From contig CAZNOG010000012.1 of assembly GCA_964574635.1 (NCBI GenBank), positions 1 through 64,000 on the forward strand: a DNA stretch of 64,000 nucleotides. Reading direction: 5' to 3'. Source of the stretch: CAZNOG01 sp964574635. Its GTDB lineage: Bacteria; Bacteroidota; Bacteroidia; Flavobacteriales_D; Cryomorphaceae. Position numbers and translations under genes: made by a program. The notes under the pieces are model-generated. The model worked only from the letters and a program-made list of their open reading frames with translations. It made no database searches and was not told the origin of the DNA. Shown in pieces: positions 34,105-41,815 of this stretch (position 1 is its first letter; every line of letters starts with the position of its first letter).

Positions 34105-35286
34105 ATGGTGCGCATTCGCTTCATCGCCTTTTTCTGCACGATGCTGCTTTCCGCGGCATCCACCCACGCACAATTGCTCTCCGACCGCGCGCAAGTGTCG
34201 TTGCTGACGTGCGGCCCGGGACAAGACCTCTACGCCACCTTCGGGCACAGTGCCCTTCAAATTCACGACCCCGTCACCGGACTCGACCGCGTGTACAATT
34301 ACGGCACCTTCGATTTCGACACCGAGGGATTCTACGTGAAGTTCACCCGTGGGAAATTGAATTACATCCTGAGCGTAACCACTTTCGACCAATTCATTTG
34401 GGAGTACGAATACACCGGGCGGAGCGTGTTTCGGCAAGTACTCGATTTGACCCCGGCCCAAAAGGAAGACCTGTTCGCGTTCCTCGAGCAAAACGCCTTG
34501 CCGGAAAACAGGGAGTACAAATACGACTTCTTCTACGACAATTGCAGCACGCGAATTCGCGATGTACTGGAGTCTGTTTTGGGCGAGTCTCTTTCCTACC
34601 CGGGTTTCGACGCCGATACCACGGCGACTTTCCGCAATCTGATCGACTTGTATTTGACCGCCATGCCTTGGAGCGATTTCGGTATCGATCTGGCGCTGGG
34701 GCTGCCCTGCGACAAGGAAGCCGACTACCGGGAAAAGATGTTTTTGCCGGATTACCTCATGGCGGGCATGGGTGGCGCCGTCCTTTCCGACGATTCCGGA
34801 CAAAGGCCGTTGGTGAAGTCATCGGGCGTCGTCCTCGAGCAAAACCCCCACATGGTTCTCCCCGAGAAACGCAGCGTCGCTTGGATTTTTTGGGTCGTAT
34901 TCGTCGTGGGTTTGCTGGCCATGATCCTATTGCCCGCACCCCTGCTGCGGTGGTTCGACATGGTGTTGTTCTTCTCCGTGGGGCTGCTCGGAATCTTCTT
35001 GCTTTTCCTGTGGTTCGGCACCGACCACACCGCCACCGATTACAACCTCAACTTGCTCTGGGCACTGCCTACGTGGCTCATCGCCGGATACATGATCGCT
35101 CGTGGAACCCTGTCCACGCGGTTTTTCCGAATTCACGCCTTCCTGATGTTCCTGCTCATCCTCTTCACCCCCCTTTTGGGACAAGATTTTCACGCGGCTG
35201 TCATCCCCCTCATCCTTCTATTGACCGCACGTTCTTGGGCCTGGCAGAAATACGTCCGCTACTTGTCCCTCCGTCAAGTCAATTGA
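34105..35286 (+). CDS. Lnb N-terminal / DUF4105-domain membrane protein
   Basis: A 393-residue envelope protein with a signal peptide (RFIAFFCTMLLSAASTHA). Residues ~30-230 match the Lnb N-terminal (DUF4105) domain: VSLLTCGPGQDLYATFGHSA, VYNYGTFDF, FTRGKLNYIL, EYTGRSVFRQVLDL and YKYDFFYDNCSTRIRDVLE. The Cys/His/Asn pattern resembles a papain-like or NlpC-like hydrolase, but the activity is not established to my knowledge. The C-terminal ~130 residues have four membrane helices. The gene diverges from the outer-membrane protein gene and lies upstream of the SUI1 factor. Confidence 0.82.
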   Translation: MVRIRFIAFFCTMLLSAASTHAQLLSDRAQVSLLTCGPGQDLYATFGHSALQIHDPVTGLDRVYNYGTFDFDTEGFYVKFTRGKLNYILSVTTFDQFIWEYEYTGRSVFRQVLDLTPAQKEDLFAFLEQNALPENREYKYDFFYDNCSTRIRDVLESVLGESLSYPGFDADTTATFRNLIDLYLTAMPWSDFGIDLALGLPCDKEADYREKMFLPDYLMAGMGGAVLSDDSGQRPLVKSSGVVLEQNPHMVLPEKRSVAWIFWVVFVVGLLAMILLPAPLLRWFDMVLFFSVGLLGIFLLFLWFGTDHTATDYNLNLLWALPTWLIAGYMIARGTLSTRFFRIHAFLMFLLILFTPLLGQDFHAAVIPLILLLTARSWAWQKYVRYLSLRQVN

Positions 35287-35323
35287 ACCGCGAAATCTTT
35301 CGGTCCGCAAAATTTTGAAACCG

Positions 35324-35331
35324 TAGCTTTG
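35324..35331 (+). promoter_or_regulatory. -7 box for the SUI1-family gene
   Basis: TAGCTTTG, exact consensus; a GTG at 35331 overlaps the box and is therefore not the start. Confidence 0.5.
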
Positions 35332-35387
35332 TGCTGCACCTCAAAAAAGGGTTCCAAACCCGGCGAGGGCATTCAAAAAACCTCATC

Positions 35388-35723
35388 ATGGCAGGAAAGA
35401 AAGGCAACGGCTTTGTATACAGCACCAACCCCGACCACGGTTTTCACGACGAAGGCGAGGAACGCGAAACGCCCCCGCCATCGGACCAGGACCTCCGTGT
35501 GTGGCTGGACCGAAAAGGTCGGGGAGGCAAGCCGGCCACTCTCGTGCGGGGCTTCGAAGGCCGGGAGTCGGACCTCAAGGAACTCGGCAAAAAGCTGAAA
35601 GCACACTGCGCCGTGGGAGGATCGGTGAAAAACGGAGAAATACTCATTCAGGGCGATCACCGGGATCGGGTGGTCGATTTCTTGAAAAGCAATGGATATG
35701 GAGCGAAAAAAGCCGGTGGGTAA
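35388..35723 (+). CDS. SUI1/eIF1-family translation factor (YciH-like)
   Basis: A 111-residue protein. After a variable N-terminus (MAGKKGNGFVYSTNPDHG) the SUI1 domain covers residues ~40-108: TLVRGFEGRESDLKELGKKL, AHCAVGGSVKNGEILIQGDH and RVVDFLKSNGYGAKKAGG. The archaeal/eukaryotic homologue eIF1 checks start-codon choice on the small ribosomal subunit; bacterial YciH is thought to do something similar or act under stress. That is worth noting beside the many predicted leaderless mRNAs here. The downstream methyltransferase gene begins 32 nt inside its end. Confidence 0.9.
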   Translation: MAGKKGNGFVYSTNPDHGFHDEGEERETPPPSDQDLRVWLDRKGRGGKPATLVRGFEGRESDLKELGKKLKAHCAVGGSVKNGEILIQGDHRDRVVDFLKSNGYGAKKAGG

Positions 35724-36903
35724 ACGAAAACAGGCCAGGGCCGGAAGGTTTCCCATGGTGGCGACCACTCTGGAAGGCTTGGAAGACGTGCTGGCCAATG
35801 AAATCACGGCCATAGGAGGAAACGACGTGCGAAAAGGCAAACGGGCAGTGACTTTCACCGCCGACCGGGATTTGGTGTACAAAAGCAATTTGCGGCTGCG
35901 AACCGCCCTCCGCGTGATGAAACCCCTGCTTCGGTTCCGTGCCCAAGACGACGACGAACTGTACCATCAGGTGCAAAAAGTGGATTGGCCGGCGATTTTC
36001 GACGTGGGAAAAACCTTCGCCATCAAAGCGGCGGTAACGGGAAGTGTGTTCACACACAGCCACTACGCCGCCCTGAAGTGCAAAGATGCCATCGTGGACC
36101 AGTTCCGCGATAAAACGGGCGCACGCCCGGGCATCGATACAGCCAACCCCAACGTGGTCGTTCACCTCCGCATTTTCCAAGACCAGGTAAACCTCTCCCT
36201 CGACAGCTCCGGCGAACCTCTGAACCGCCGTGGATACAGACAGCCCAACGCACCGGCACCGCTCAACGAATGTTTGGCGGCCGGCATGTTGCTCATGGCC
36301 GATTACAACGGCAAAATGGATTTCGTCGACGGCATGTGCGGATCGGGAACGCTGTGCATCGAAGCCGCCATGATCGCGCATAAAATCGCCCCCGGCCTGA
36401 TGCGGGAATCTTTCTCGTTTATGCATTGGAAGGATTTCGATGAAGAACTCTTCGGAATCATTCGGGAAGCCACGGCCAACAGGGTGAAGGAAGAGAACGT
36501 GCGGATTTTCGGGTACGACCACAGCATCGGCGCGGTGAGAACGGCGAGGAAGGCCGCGGAAGCCGCCGGACTCGACGAGGCCATCGATTTCCGCGTCGCG
36601 GATTTCTTCGACGAAAAGCCCCCGCCTCCGCCGGGACTCTTAGTGATGAACCCGCCTTACGACGAGCGCATGCCCTTGGATGACGCCGAGGCCTTCTACC
36701 AAAAAATAGGCGATAAACTAAAAGCCGATTACGCGGGTTATCGGGCCTGGATTTTGTCAAGTCACCAAGATGCCATGAAACGTGTGGGGTTGCGCACATT
36801 CGACACCCGGCATTTGCTCAACGGAAATCTTCCGGTTCGCTTTTCGGGGTATCGGATTTACTCCGGAAAAAAGTCCGGAGGCGGCGAAGATCCTGTGGAT
36901 TGA
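35692..36903 (+). CDS. THUMP-domain 23S rRNA guanine methyltransferase (RlmL N-terminal/YpsC-like)
   Basis: A 403-residue class I methyltransferase. Residues ~20-75 are a ferredoxin-like domain (FPMVATTLEGLEDVLANEI), residues ~75-180 the THUMP domain, and residues ~180-390 the SAM-dependent catalytic domain, with FVDGMCGSGTLCIEAAMIAH (SAM motif I) and LLVMNPPYDERM (NPPY, N2-guanine methylation). It lacks the second catalytic half of E. coli RlmKL, as usual for this lineage. The target is probably the G2445-equivalent of 23S rRNA. The start may be MDMERKK (35692) or MERKK (35698). Confidence 0.92.
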   Translation: MDMERKKPVGKRKQARAGRFPMVATTLEGLEDVLANEITAIGGNDVRKGKRAVTFTADRDLVYKSNLRLRTALRVMKPLLRFRAQDDDELYHQVQKVDWPAIFDVGKTFAIKAAVTGSVFTHSHYAALKCKDAIVDQFRDKTGARPGIDTANPNVVVHLRIFQDQVNLSLDSSGEPLNRRGYRQPNAPAPLNECLAAGMLLMADYNGKMDFVDGMCGSGTLCIEAAMIAHKIAPGLMRESFSFMHWKDFDEELFGIIREATANRVKEENVRIFGYDHSIGAVRTARKAAEAAGLDEAIDFRVADFFDEKPPPPPGLLVMNPPYDERMPLDDAEAFYQKIGDKLKADYAGYRAWILSSHQDAMKRVGLRTFDTRHLLNGNLPVRFSGYRIYSGKKSGGGEDPVD

Positions 36904-37154
36904 GTCGATGCCGGCCATTTGTCAACGAATGAAGATTCAATAAATAGGCTTCATACATGGGTGCAATGCGGCGGAAAATCGCAGGTAAATTCATACTCCT
37001 TCATGTTTTAGTTTCTTCCCGTCGTTAAGAAAGTTTAGCATAGTCAAATTTTTAACAAAACGGGCGTCGTGTTCCGGCGTGGTCCGATGCGCCATGTTTG
37101 TGACAAACCGGTTGATTATTAACGCCCATCACCCAAAAATCGCCCTGAAAGCGC

Positions 37155-40100
37155 ATGGCTGTTATGCGCGGCCTGCCCACGGGCAGCAAAACGCGCCTTC
37201 TTGACCCATCCGGTGGATTCGGAAACATGCTCACAACGGTGAGTTGGTACGACGACGACCGCCGTCCCATTCAGGCCTTCACCGAAAACCACCTCGGGGG
37301 CCACGACCGCATCGACACTTGGTACAACGAACGGAGTGCCGTGGACAAAACCGTGCAGCACCACCAATACGACGCCTCATCCGATCCCCACATCTTCACC
37401 ACGCGGTTCGTGTACGACGTGTACAGCGGAGCGCTCGTGCGGACCTACTGCCAACTCGACGACGACCCGGAAATCCTCGTGAGCCGCAGGGAGTTCGACC
37501 CCGACGGAAAGCTCCGCAGGCTGCGCCTGCACAGGCCCCCCGGAATGGACGACTTCATGCAGAACATCGACTACCGGTACAACGACCAGGGGCAACTGAC
37601 CCACATCAACAATACCGCCCTGATCGTGGATGCCTTCAACCCCGACGACAACGACGTGTTTGGCCAGGAACTCACGTATTTTGACGACAGTCCCGAATAC
37701 GATTCATCGGATCCCTCCGTCAAAAACCCGGTGAAACGCTACGACGGAAACGTCTCCTCGATGATGTGGAACGCAAAAACCCCCGATCAGGACGGAACCA
37801 TGCTGAGCCGACACGCCTACCTGTACAAGTACGACGGGTTCGGGCAAATGACCGAAGCCGATTACCTCTCCGACACGCCCTCCACCCCCGGCACGTTCGA
37901 AGACGACCCCGTCATTCCCGAACAGTTCGACGAGCGGGTGAATTACGACCTCGGTGGAAACATCACGAGGCTGAACCGCAGCCAAATCGGACAGGCCCAA
38001 GGGGGAGGATACGGCGAACGCATGGACGAGCTCACCTACCGATACGAAAAGGGCTACCAACTCAAATCGGTGGTGGACGCCGGCGTGGGAACATCCAACG
38101 GACAGTACCGCCACTTTACCGATGGGAGCCAAAGCACCACCGACTACACCTACGACGCCGCGGGCAAACTCCTCCAGGACAAAAACCGCCACTTCACCTT
38201 CATCTACAACCGATTGGGGTTGCCGAGACAGGCCAACTTCTCCAAAGGTGCGCATGCCTACCAAATTCGTTACCTTTACGACGCCTCGGGCAACAAACTC
38301 CAAAAGCAAGTGGAAATCCCCGCCTGTCCGCCAAATACGCAGTGTCCCCCCCCGGGAACCACCACCACGGACTACGTGGGCAACTTCGTCTACCACAACG
38401 GGGAACTACAAATGGTTTACCACCCCGAAGGCATCATACGCCCTACGCCACCCAGCGCCGAAAACGAAACCGAATACGTTTACGACTACTTCATCAAGGA
38501 CTATCTCGGCAACGTGCGCGTGGTGCTCACCGAAGAAAACGCCACCTACGACAGTTCCATGGTGGCAACGATGGAGGAATACCGCGCCAATTGGGAAGAG
38601 GCCAACTTCGAGAACATCGAAGAGGGACGGGAACCGATTCCGATCAATTATCCCGTGGACGCATCCTTCCCCTTCAACCAATTCATCGCCAAGCTCGTTG
38701 CCGACAACGAAATGACCATCGGTCCGGCCAAGGTCTTGGAGGTGAACCAAGGCGACAAAGTAAAGCTCGCCACGCAGTACTTTTACGAAGAAGACGCCCC
38801 GGGAACCACGTACGAAAACCTCGGCTTTCTCGTGGAGGAAATCCTCGTTTCGATGGCCGCGGCGGGGGCGGGGATCCTTCCCGTGGGGGAGGGCACTTTG
38901 GTGAACCTCGCCAACGGCTCGACCAATTTGGGCAATCACATCGCCAACTTCCTGAGCAACACCATGGACACCACGGGCATGAACCGTCCTCAGGCGTATT
39001 TGGTGTGGCTGGCGTACGACAAGGATTTCAAACTCGACCCCACCTCATCGGGCGCATTGCGCGTGGAAGACCCCAACGAGCTCGGCACCCTGATGTCGGG
39101 CGAGTTTCCGGTAAACAAACCCGGCTATCTGCACGTGTACGTGGCCAACGGCACGGCCTCGAAGATCATCAACTTCGACAACCTGTACGTCACCACCATG
39201 CAGGGGCAAACCCGCCAAATCAACCACTACTATCCGTTCGGTCTGCGCATGCGCCTCGGACATGGCCAAAAGTACAAGAACATGTACACGGGCAAGGAAC
39301 TCCAAACGGGTGAGTACTGGCACGCCGCCACCTCCACGGGATTGGAGATGTACGACTTTCACGCGAGGTTCTACGACCCGCAGTTGGGAAGGTGGTTTAC
39401 GCCCGACCCCGCCGAGCAGTTCGCAAATCCTTATCTGGCCATGGGGAACAACCCGGTGGTTTATGTGGATCCGGATGGGGAGTTTATTTGGGCCCCGATC
39501 ATTATTGGAGCCATGATCGGGTCATTCACAGGGGCGGTTGGTGCGGGTATGTCCGGTGCGTCCGCAGGGAATATCATGGCCTCATTTGGTATTGGCGCCC
39601 TTGCAGGTGCCATTGGTGGTGCTGTTGGTGGAAGTTTCTCCGGTGGTTTAGGATTTGGTTCCGGAGCATTGCAAGGGGGGACATCAGGGTTTTCAGCGGG
39701 CTTTGTAAACGGTGCTGGTAATGCCTATTTGAATGGAGCTAACTTTGGTGAGGGTCTGATGGAGGGATTGAAAGGTGGCGGAATCGGGGCAGCCACTGGT
39801 GCTATGATTGGGGGGGTAGCAAGTGGGATATATGCAGCAAAACATAGTGGGGACTTTTGGTCTGGAAAGGGCGCTACTTTTGAGAGTTTAGGTGTTCCTG
39901 GTGAAAGCATTACCATTGGAGATGATGTTGTTTATTCGTCGGAATACGCGAAACAATTTGCACATGATTATTTACCAAGAGTTGAAGGATTGAACAATTT
40001 GTATGCTGATGGCTCAGTGCCGCCAGGCTCTGGTTATGAAAATGTTGGTGGACGGGTATATAATATAAAAGGAGATGAAGTAAGAGGCATAACTCGATAT

Positions 40101-40406
40101 TTGGGAAATAAATTATCAGACGTTTATATGTTCCAAGCGGCGTTTACTTCGAAGTCTCGATTGTACTTGAGTTTAGGTCATGAACTATTACATGTGGCCT
40201 ATAATTCGGGTGGAATAGGGTTTACTGATTTTATGAAAAATGCTAAGCACGCGTCAATTCATAAGTGGCAAGCTCAGCAATCAATAATTTGGAAATTTGA
40301 TCAGAACCATTATATTGGAAAGTATAATATATTTAAACAATTCGAAAGACCGTATCTTGATTACAAGAATTATGGCTTTTTTCTACTAGGACAAAAACCT
40401 TGGTAG
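37155..40406 (+). CDS. RHS-repeat polymorphic toxin, N-terminally short, HELLH metallopeptidase-like tip
   Basis: A 1083-residue RHS protein. YD repeats run from the first residues (TVSWYDDDRRPIQAFTENHL) to ~735. The RHS core end is at ~739-775: FHARFYDPQLGRWFTPDPAE, then NPVVYVDPDGEF. A glycine-rich hydrophobic pretoxin segment (~776-900) and a ~180-residue tip follow. The tip contains YLSLGHELLHVAYNSGG with H1009-E1010-L-L-H1013, the zinc-metallopeptidase HExxH motif. From just after PDGEF the DNA becomes AT-rich, a sign of an exchanged cassette. The start codon falls inside a conserved RHS segment, an in-frame stop lies two codons upstream, and no signal peptide is present. So this is an orphan module or the 3' part of a broken gene. 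The next gene is the candidate immunity gene. Confidence 0.85.
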   Translation: MAVMRGLPTGSKTRLLDPSGGFGNMLTTVSWYDDDRRPIQAFTENHLGGHDRIDTWYNERSAVDKTVQHHQYDASSDPHIFTTRFVYDVYSGALVRTYCQLDDDPEILVSRREFDPDGKLRRLRLHRPPGMDDFMQNIDYRYNDQGQLTHINNTALIVDAFNPDDNDVFGQELTYFDDSPEYDSSDPSVKNPVKRYDGNVSSMMWNAKTPDQDGTMLSRHAYLYKYDGFGQMTEADYLSDTPSTPGTFEDDPVIPEQFDERVNYDLGGNITRLNRSQIGQAQGGGYGERMDELTYRYEKGYQLKSVVDAGVGTSNGQYRHFTDGSQSTTDYTYDAAGKLLQDKNRHFTFIYNRLGLPRQANFSKGAHAYQIRYLYDASGNKLQKQVEIPACPPNTQCPPPGTTTTDYVGNFVYHNGELQMVYHPEGIIRPTPPSAENETEYVYDYFIKDYLGNVRVVLTEENATYDSSMVATMEEYRANWEEANFENIEEGREPIPINYPVDASFPFNQFIAKLVADNEMTIGPAKVLEVNQGDKVKLATQYFYEEDAPGTTYENLGFLVEEILVSMAAAGAGILPVGEGTLVNLANGSTNLGNHIANFLSNTMDTTGMNRPQAYLVWLAYDKDFKLDPTSSGALRVEDPNELGTLMSGEFPVNKPGYLHVYVANGTASKIINFDNLYVTTMQGQTRQINHYYPFGLRMRLGHGQKYKNMYTGKELQTGEYWHAATSTGLEMYDFHARFYDPQLGRWFTPDPAEQFANPYLAMGNNPVVYVDPDGEFIWAPIIIGAMIGSFTGAVGAGMSGASAGNIMASFGIGALAGAIGGAVGGSFSGGLGFGSGALQGGTSGFSAGFVNGAGNAYLNGANFGEGLMEGLKGGGIGAATGAMIGGVASGIYAAKHSGDFWSGKGATFESLGVPGESITIGDDVVYSSEYAKQFAHDYLPRVEGLNNLYADGSVPPGSGYENVGGRVYNIKGDEVRGITRYLGNKLSDVYMFQAAFTSKSRLYLSLGHELLHVAYNSGGIGFTDFMKNAKHASIHKWQAQQSIIWKFDQNHYIGKYNIFKQFERPYLDYKNYGFFLLGQKPW

Positions 40407-40408
40407 GT

Positions 40409-41131
40409 ATGAATTATATTATGATTATATTTATACTGATATTCTCAACTTTTATTTGTGAGAAAAAGGATTATAACATCAGGGAAAACACTCAAGATAA
40501 CGGATCCTTGGATTTCGAAAACAAAATTCCAATTCCCCGTGGCATAGACAGTATAAAAGATCTGCAATTGGGGAAATGGCCAATAGGCGAAACAATAAGA
40601 TTCAATTTAAAACAACCTGATATATTATTGGGTACTAGTGACTCACTTTATTTCGATTTTTTAAAAATAGATATAGTTAGTGGGTATTCCGTCTTTTCAA
40701 ATTTTGGAGATAGCCTTTGGACGAAAGATGAAGGGTTTATTCCGATAGAAATGAACAAACGAGAATATGAGAGTAGTTATATAAAGACCGTTAAGAGCTT
40801 GGCAATAATTGGAAGATTAAAATTGTCGGACAATTTTGAAAGCGTTCTTTTTAAAGTCGAGATTAATGAAAATTCGTTTTACAAGGATAGTTCGATGTTT
40901 TTACTGAATTATAATTCAGAATTTGCTTCAGTAATTAAAATTGCCGAAATTTATTCGGGGGAGGTGAGTTTCGAAATTAACACCATGCGAACTGACGTTA
41001 ATTGTTTTACCCAATTTACAAGTTATGAATCCCTTCCGTTAGAGTGTTTTTCACGAGACTATTTGAAGAACGGTGGTTATGATTTCAGTCTTCTGGAAGA
41101 TGGCCAAGTTAATCTCAATAAGGATAGGTGA
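40409..41131 (+). CDS. Candidate immunity protein for the RHS metallopeptidase toxin
   Basis: A 240-residue protein I do not recognise. Its ATG is 2 nt after the RHS stop codon (TAG-GT-ATG), the standard toxin-immunity arrangement. The DNA is strongly AT-rich, like the toxin tip and unlike all other genes here, so the two probably arrived together. The N-terminus MNYIMIIFILIFSTFICEKK is a membrane or lipoprotein-type signal; Cys17 could be lipidated, though Ile at -1 is atypical. Export would mean the toxin is neutralised in the periplasm. The rest is acidic/hydrophilic with beta-strand character and no known motif. The role is inferred from position and composition only. Confidence 0.6.
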   Translation: MNYIMIIFILIFSTFICEKKDYNIRENTQDNGSLDFENKIPIPRGIDSIKDLQLGKWPIGETIRFNLKQPDILLGTSDSLYFDFLKIDIVSGYSVFSNFGDSLWTKDEGFIPIEMNKREYESSYIKTVKSLAIIGRLKLSDNFESVLFKVEINENSFYKDSSMFLLNYNSEFASVIKIAEIYSGEVSFEINTMRTDVNCFTQFTSYESLPLECFSRDYLKNGGYDFSLLEDGQVNLNKDR

Positions 41132-41815
41132 AGTATCCCCCGACCAACCTCACCCACCCCCATCCACCCCCCCAATTTTGCCCCAAAAACCCGCAACACG
41201 AGTGCCCAATATAGAATGATTTGGACGTCAGCGACCCACAGTCCTACGGGAAGGTCAAGACCGAATTTTTGAAGAGCACCGATTTCCAATTTTTTCCCTC
41301 CGCGTTCATGCCCAAAAGCCCAACCATTTCCCTATCTTGCCGTCCCAATGCATTACGGCACATCGTCATACACCACAACTACTGGCGGTAGGATGTTTCT
41401 CATTCATAGCCCAACCACTTGTCGGGAAGGAAAGGCGGTCAACGTATTTCGGGCGTTTACAGCCTGGCAACGTTCAACCAAAATCGGGAACCTTGATCCT
41501 GCCCCACCAAACAGGTAAAATGCAATCCATGAACCAAATCGATGATGAACCGAATGGGAATTCCCACCATTTTTTCTGTCTCTTCAACACTTGCACAAAC
41601 ACCCATTCTTGAATCGTCCGGAAACACCAACGAATCGGAAAACGGCACAGCATTGAAACCAATCCGAGTTGATTTCCGCTATTCGGAATTCCTGAAAACC
41701 CCATGTCACGGCAAATTCGGCCCAACCGTACCGCGGTTTCCGACCTTAACCCCCGTGAAAACACATCCGGGCGCAAAGCTCTCTACCGGCGAAGCGACAA
41801 TGCGGTAAAGCGGAA
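41132..41815. other. 684-nt region without a convincing gene
   Basis: Short overlapping frames exist on both strands, but none has family motifs. The first part is C-rich (41135-41180). A stretch near 41210-41390 reads in one plus frame as ~60 codons with coding-like composition (DVSDPQSYGKVKTEFLKS) but no start, possibly a decayed gene piece. Composition returns from AT-rich to mixed, so this probably marks the right edge of the RHS island. Confidence 0.4.

Noticed and set aside
40409..41131. Extending the immunity candidate to the TTG at 40400
   Set aside because: The TTG lies inside the RHS stop region, while ATG 40409 gives a good signal sequence and normal toxin-immunity spacing.
41337..41808. 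Small frames in the gap after the RHS cassette
   Set aside because: They overlap each other on both strands and lack motifs, promoter boxes or coding-like composition over their full length.
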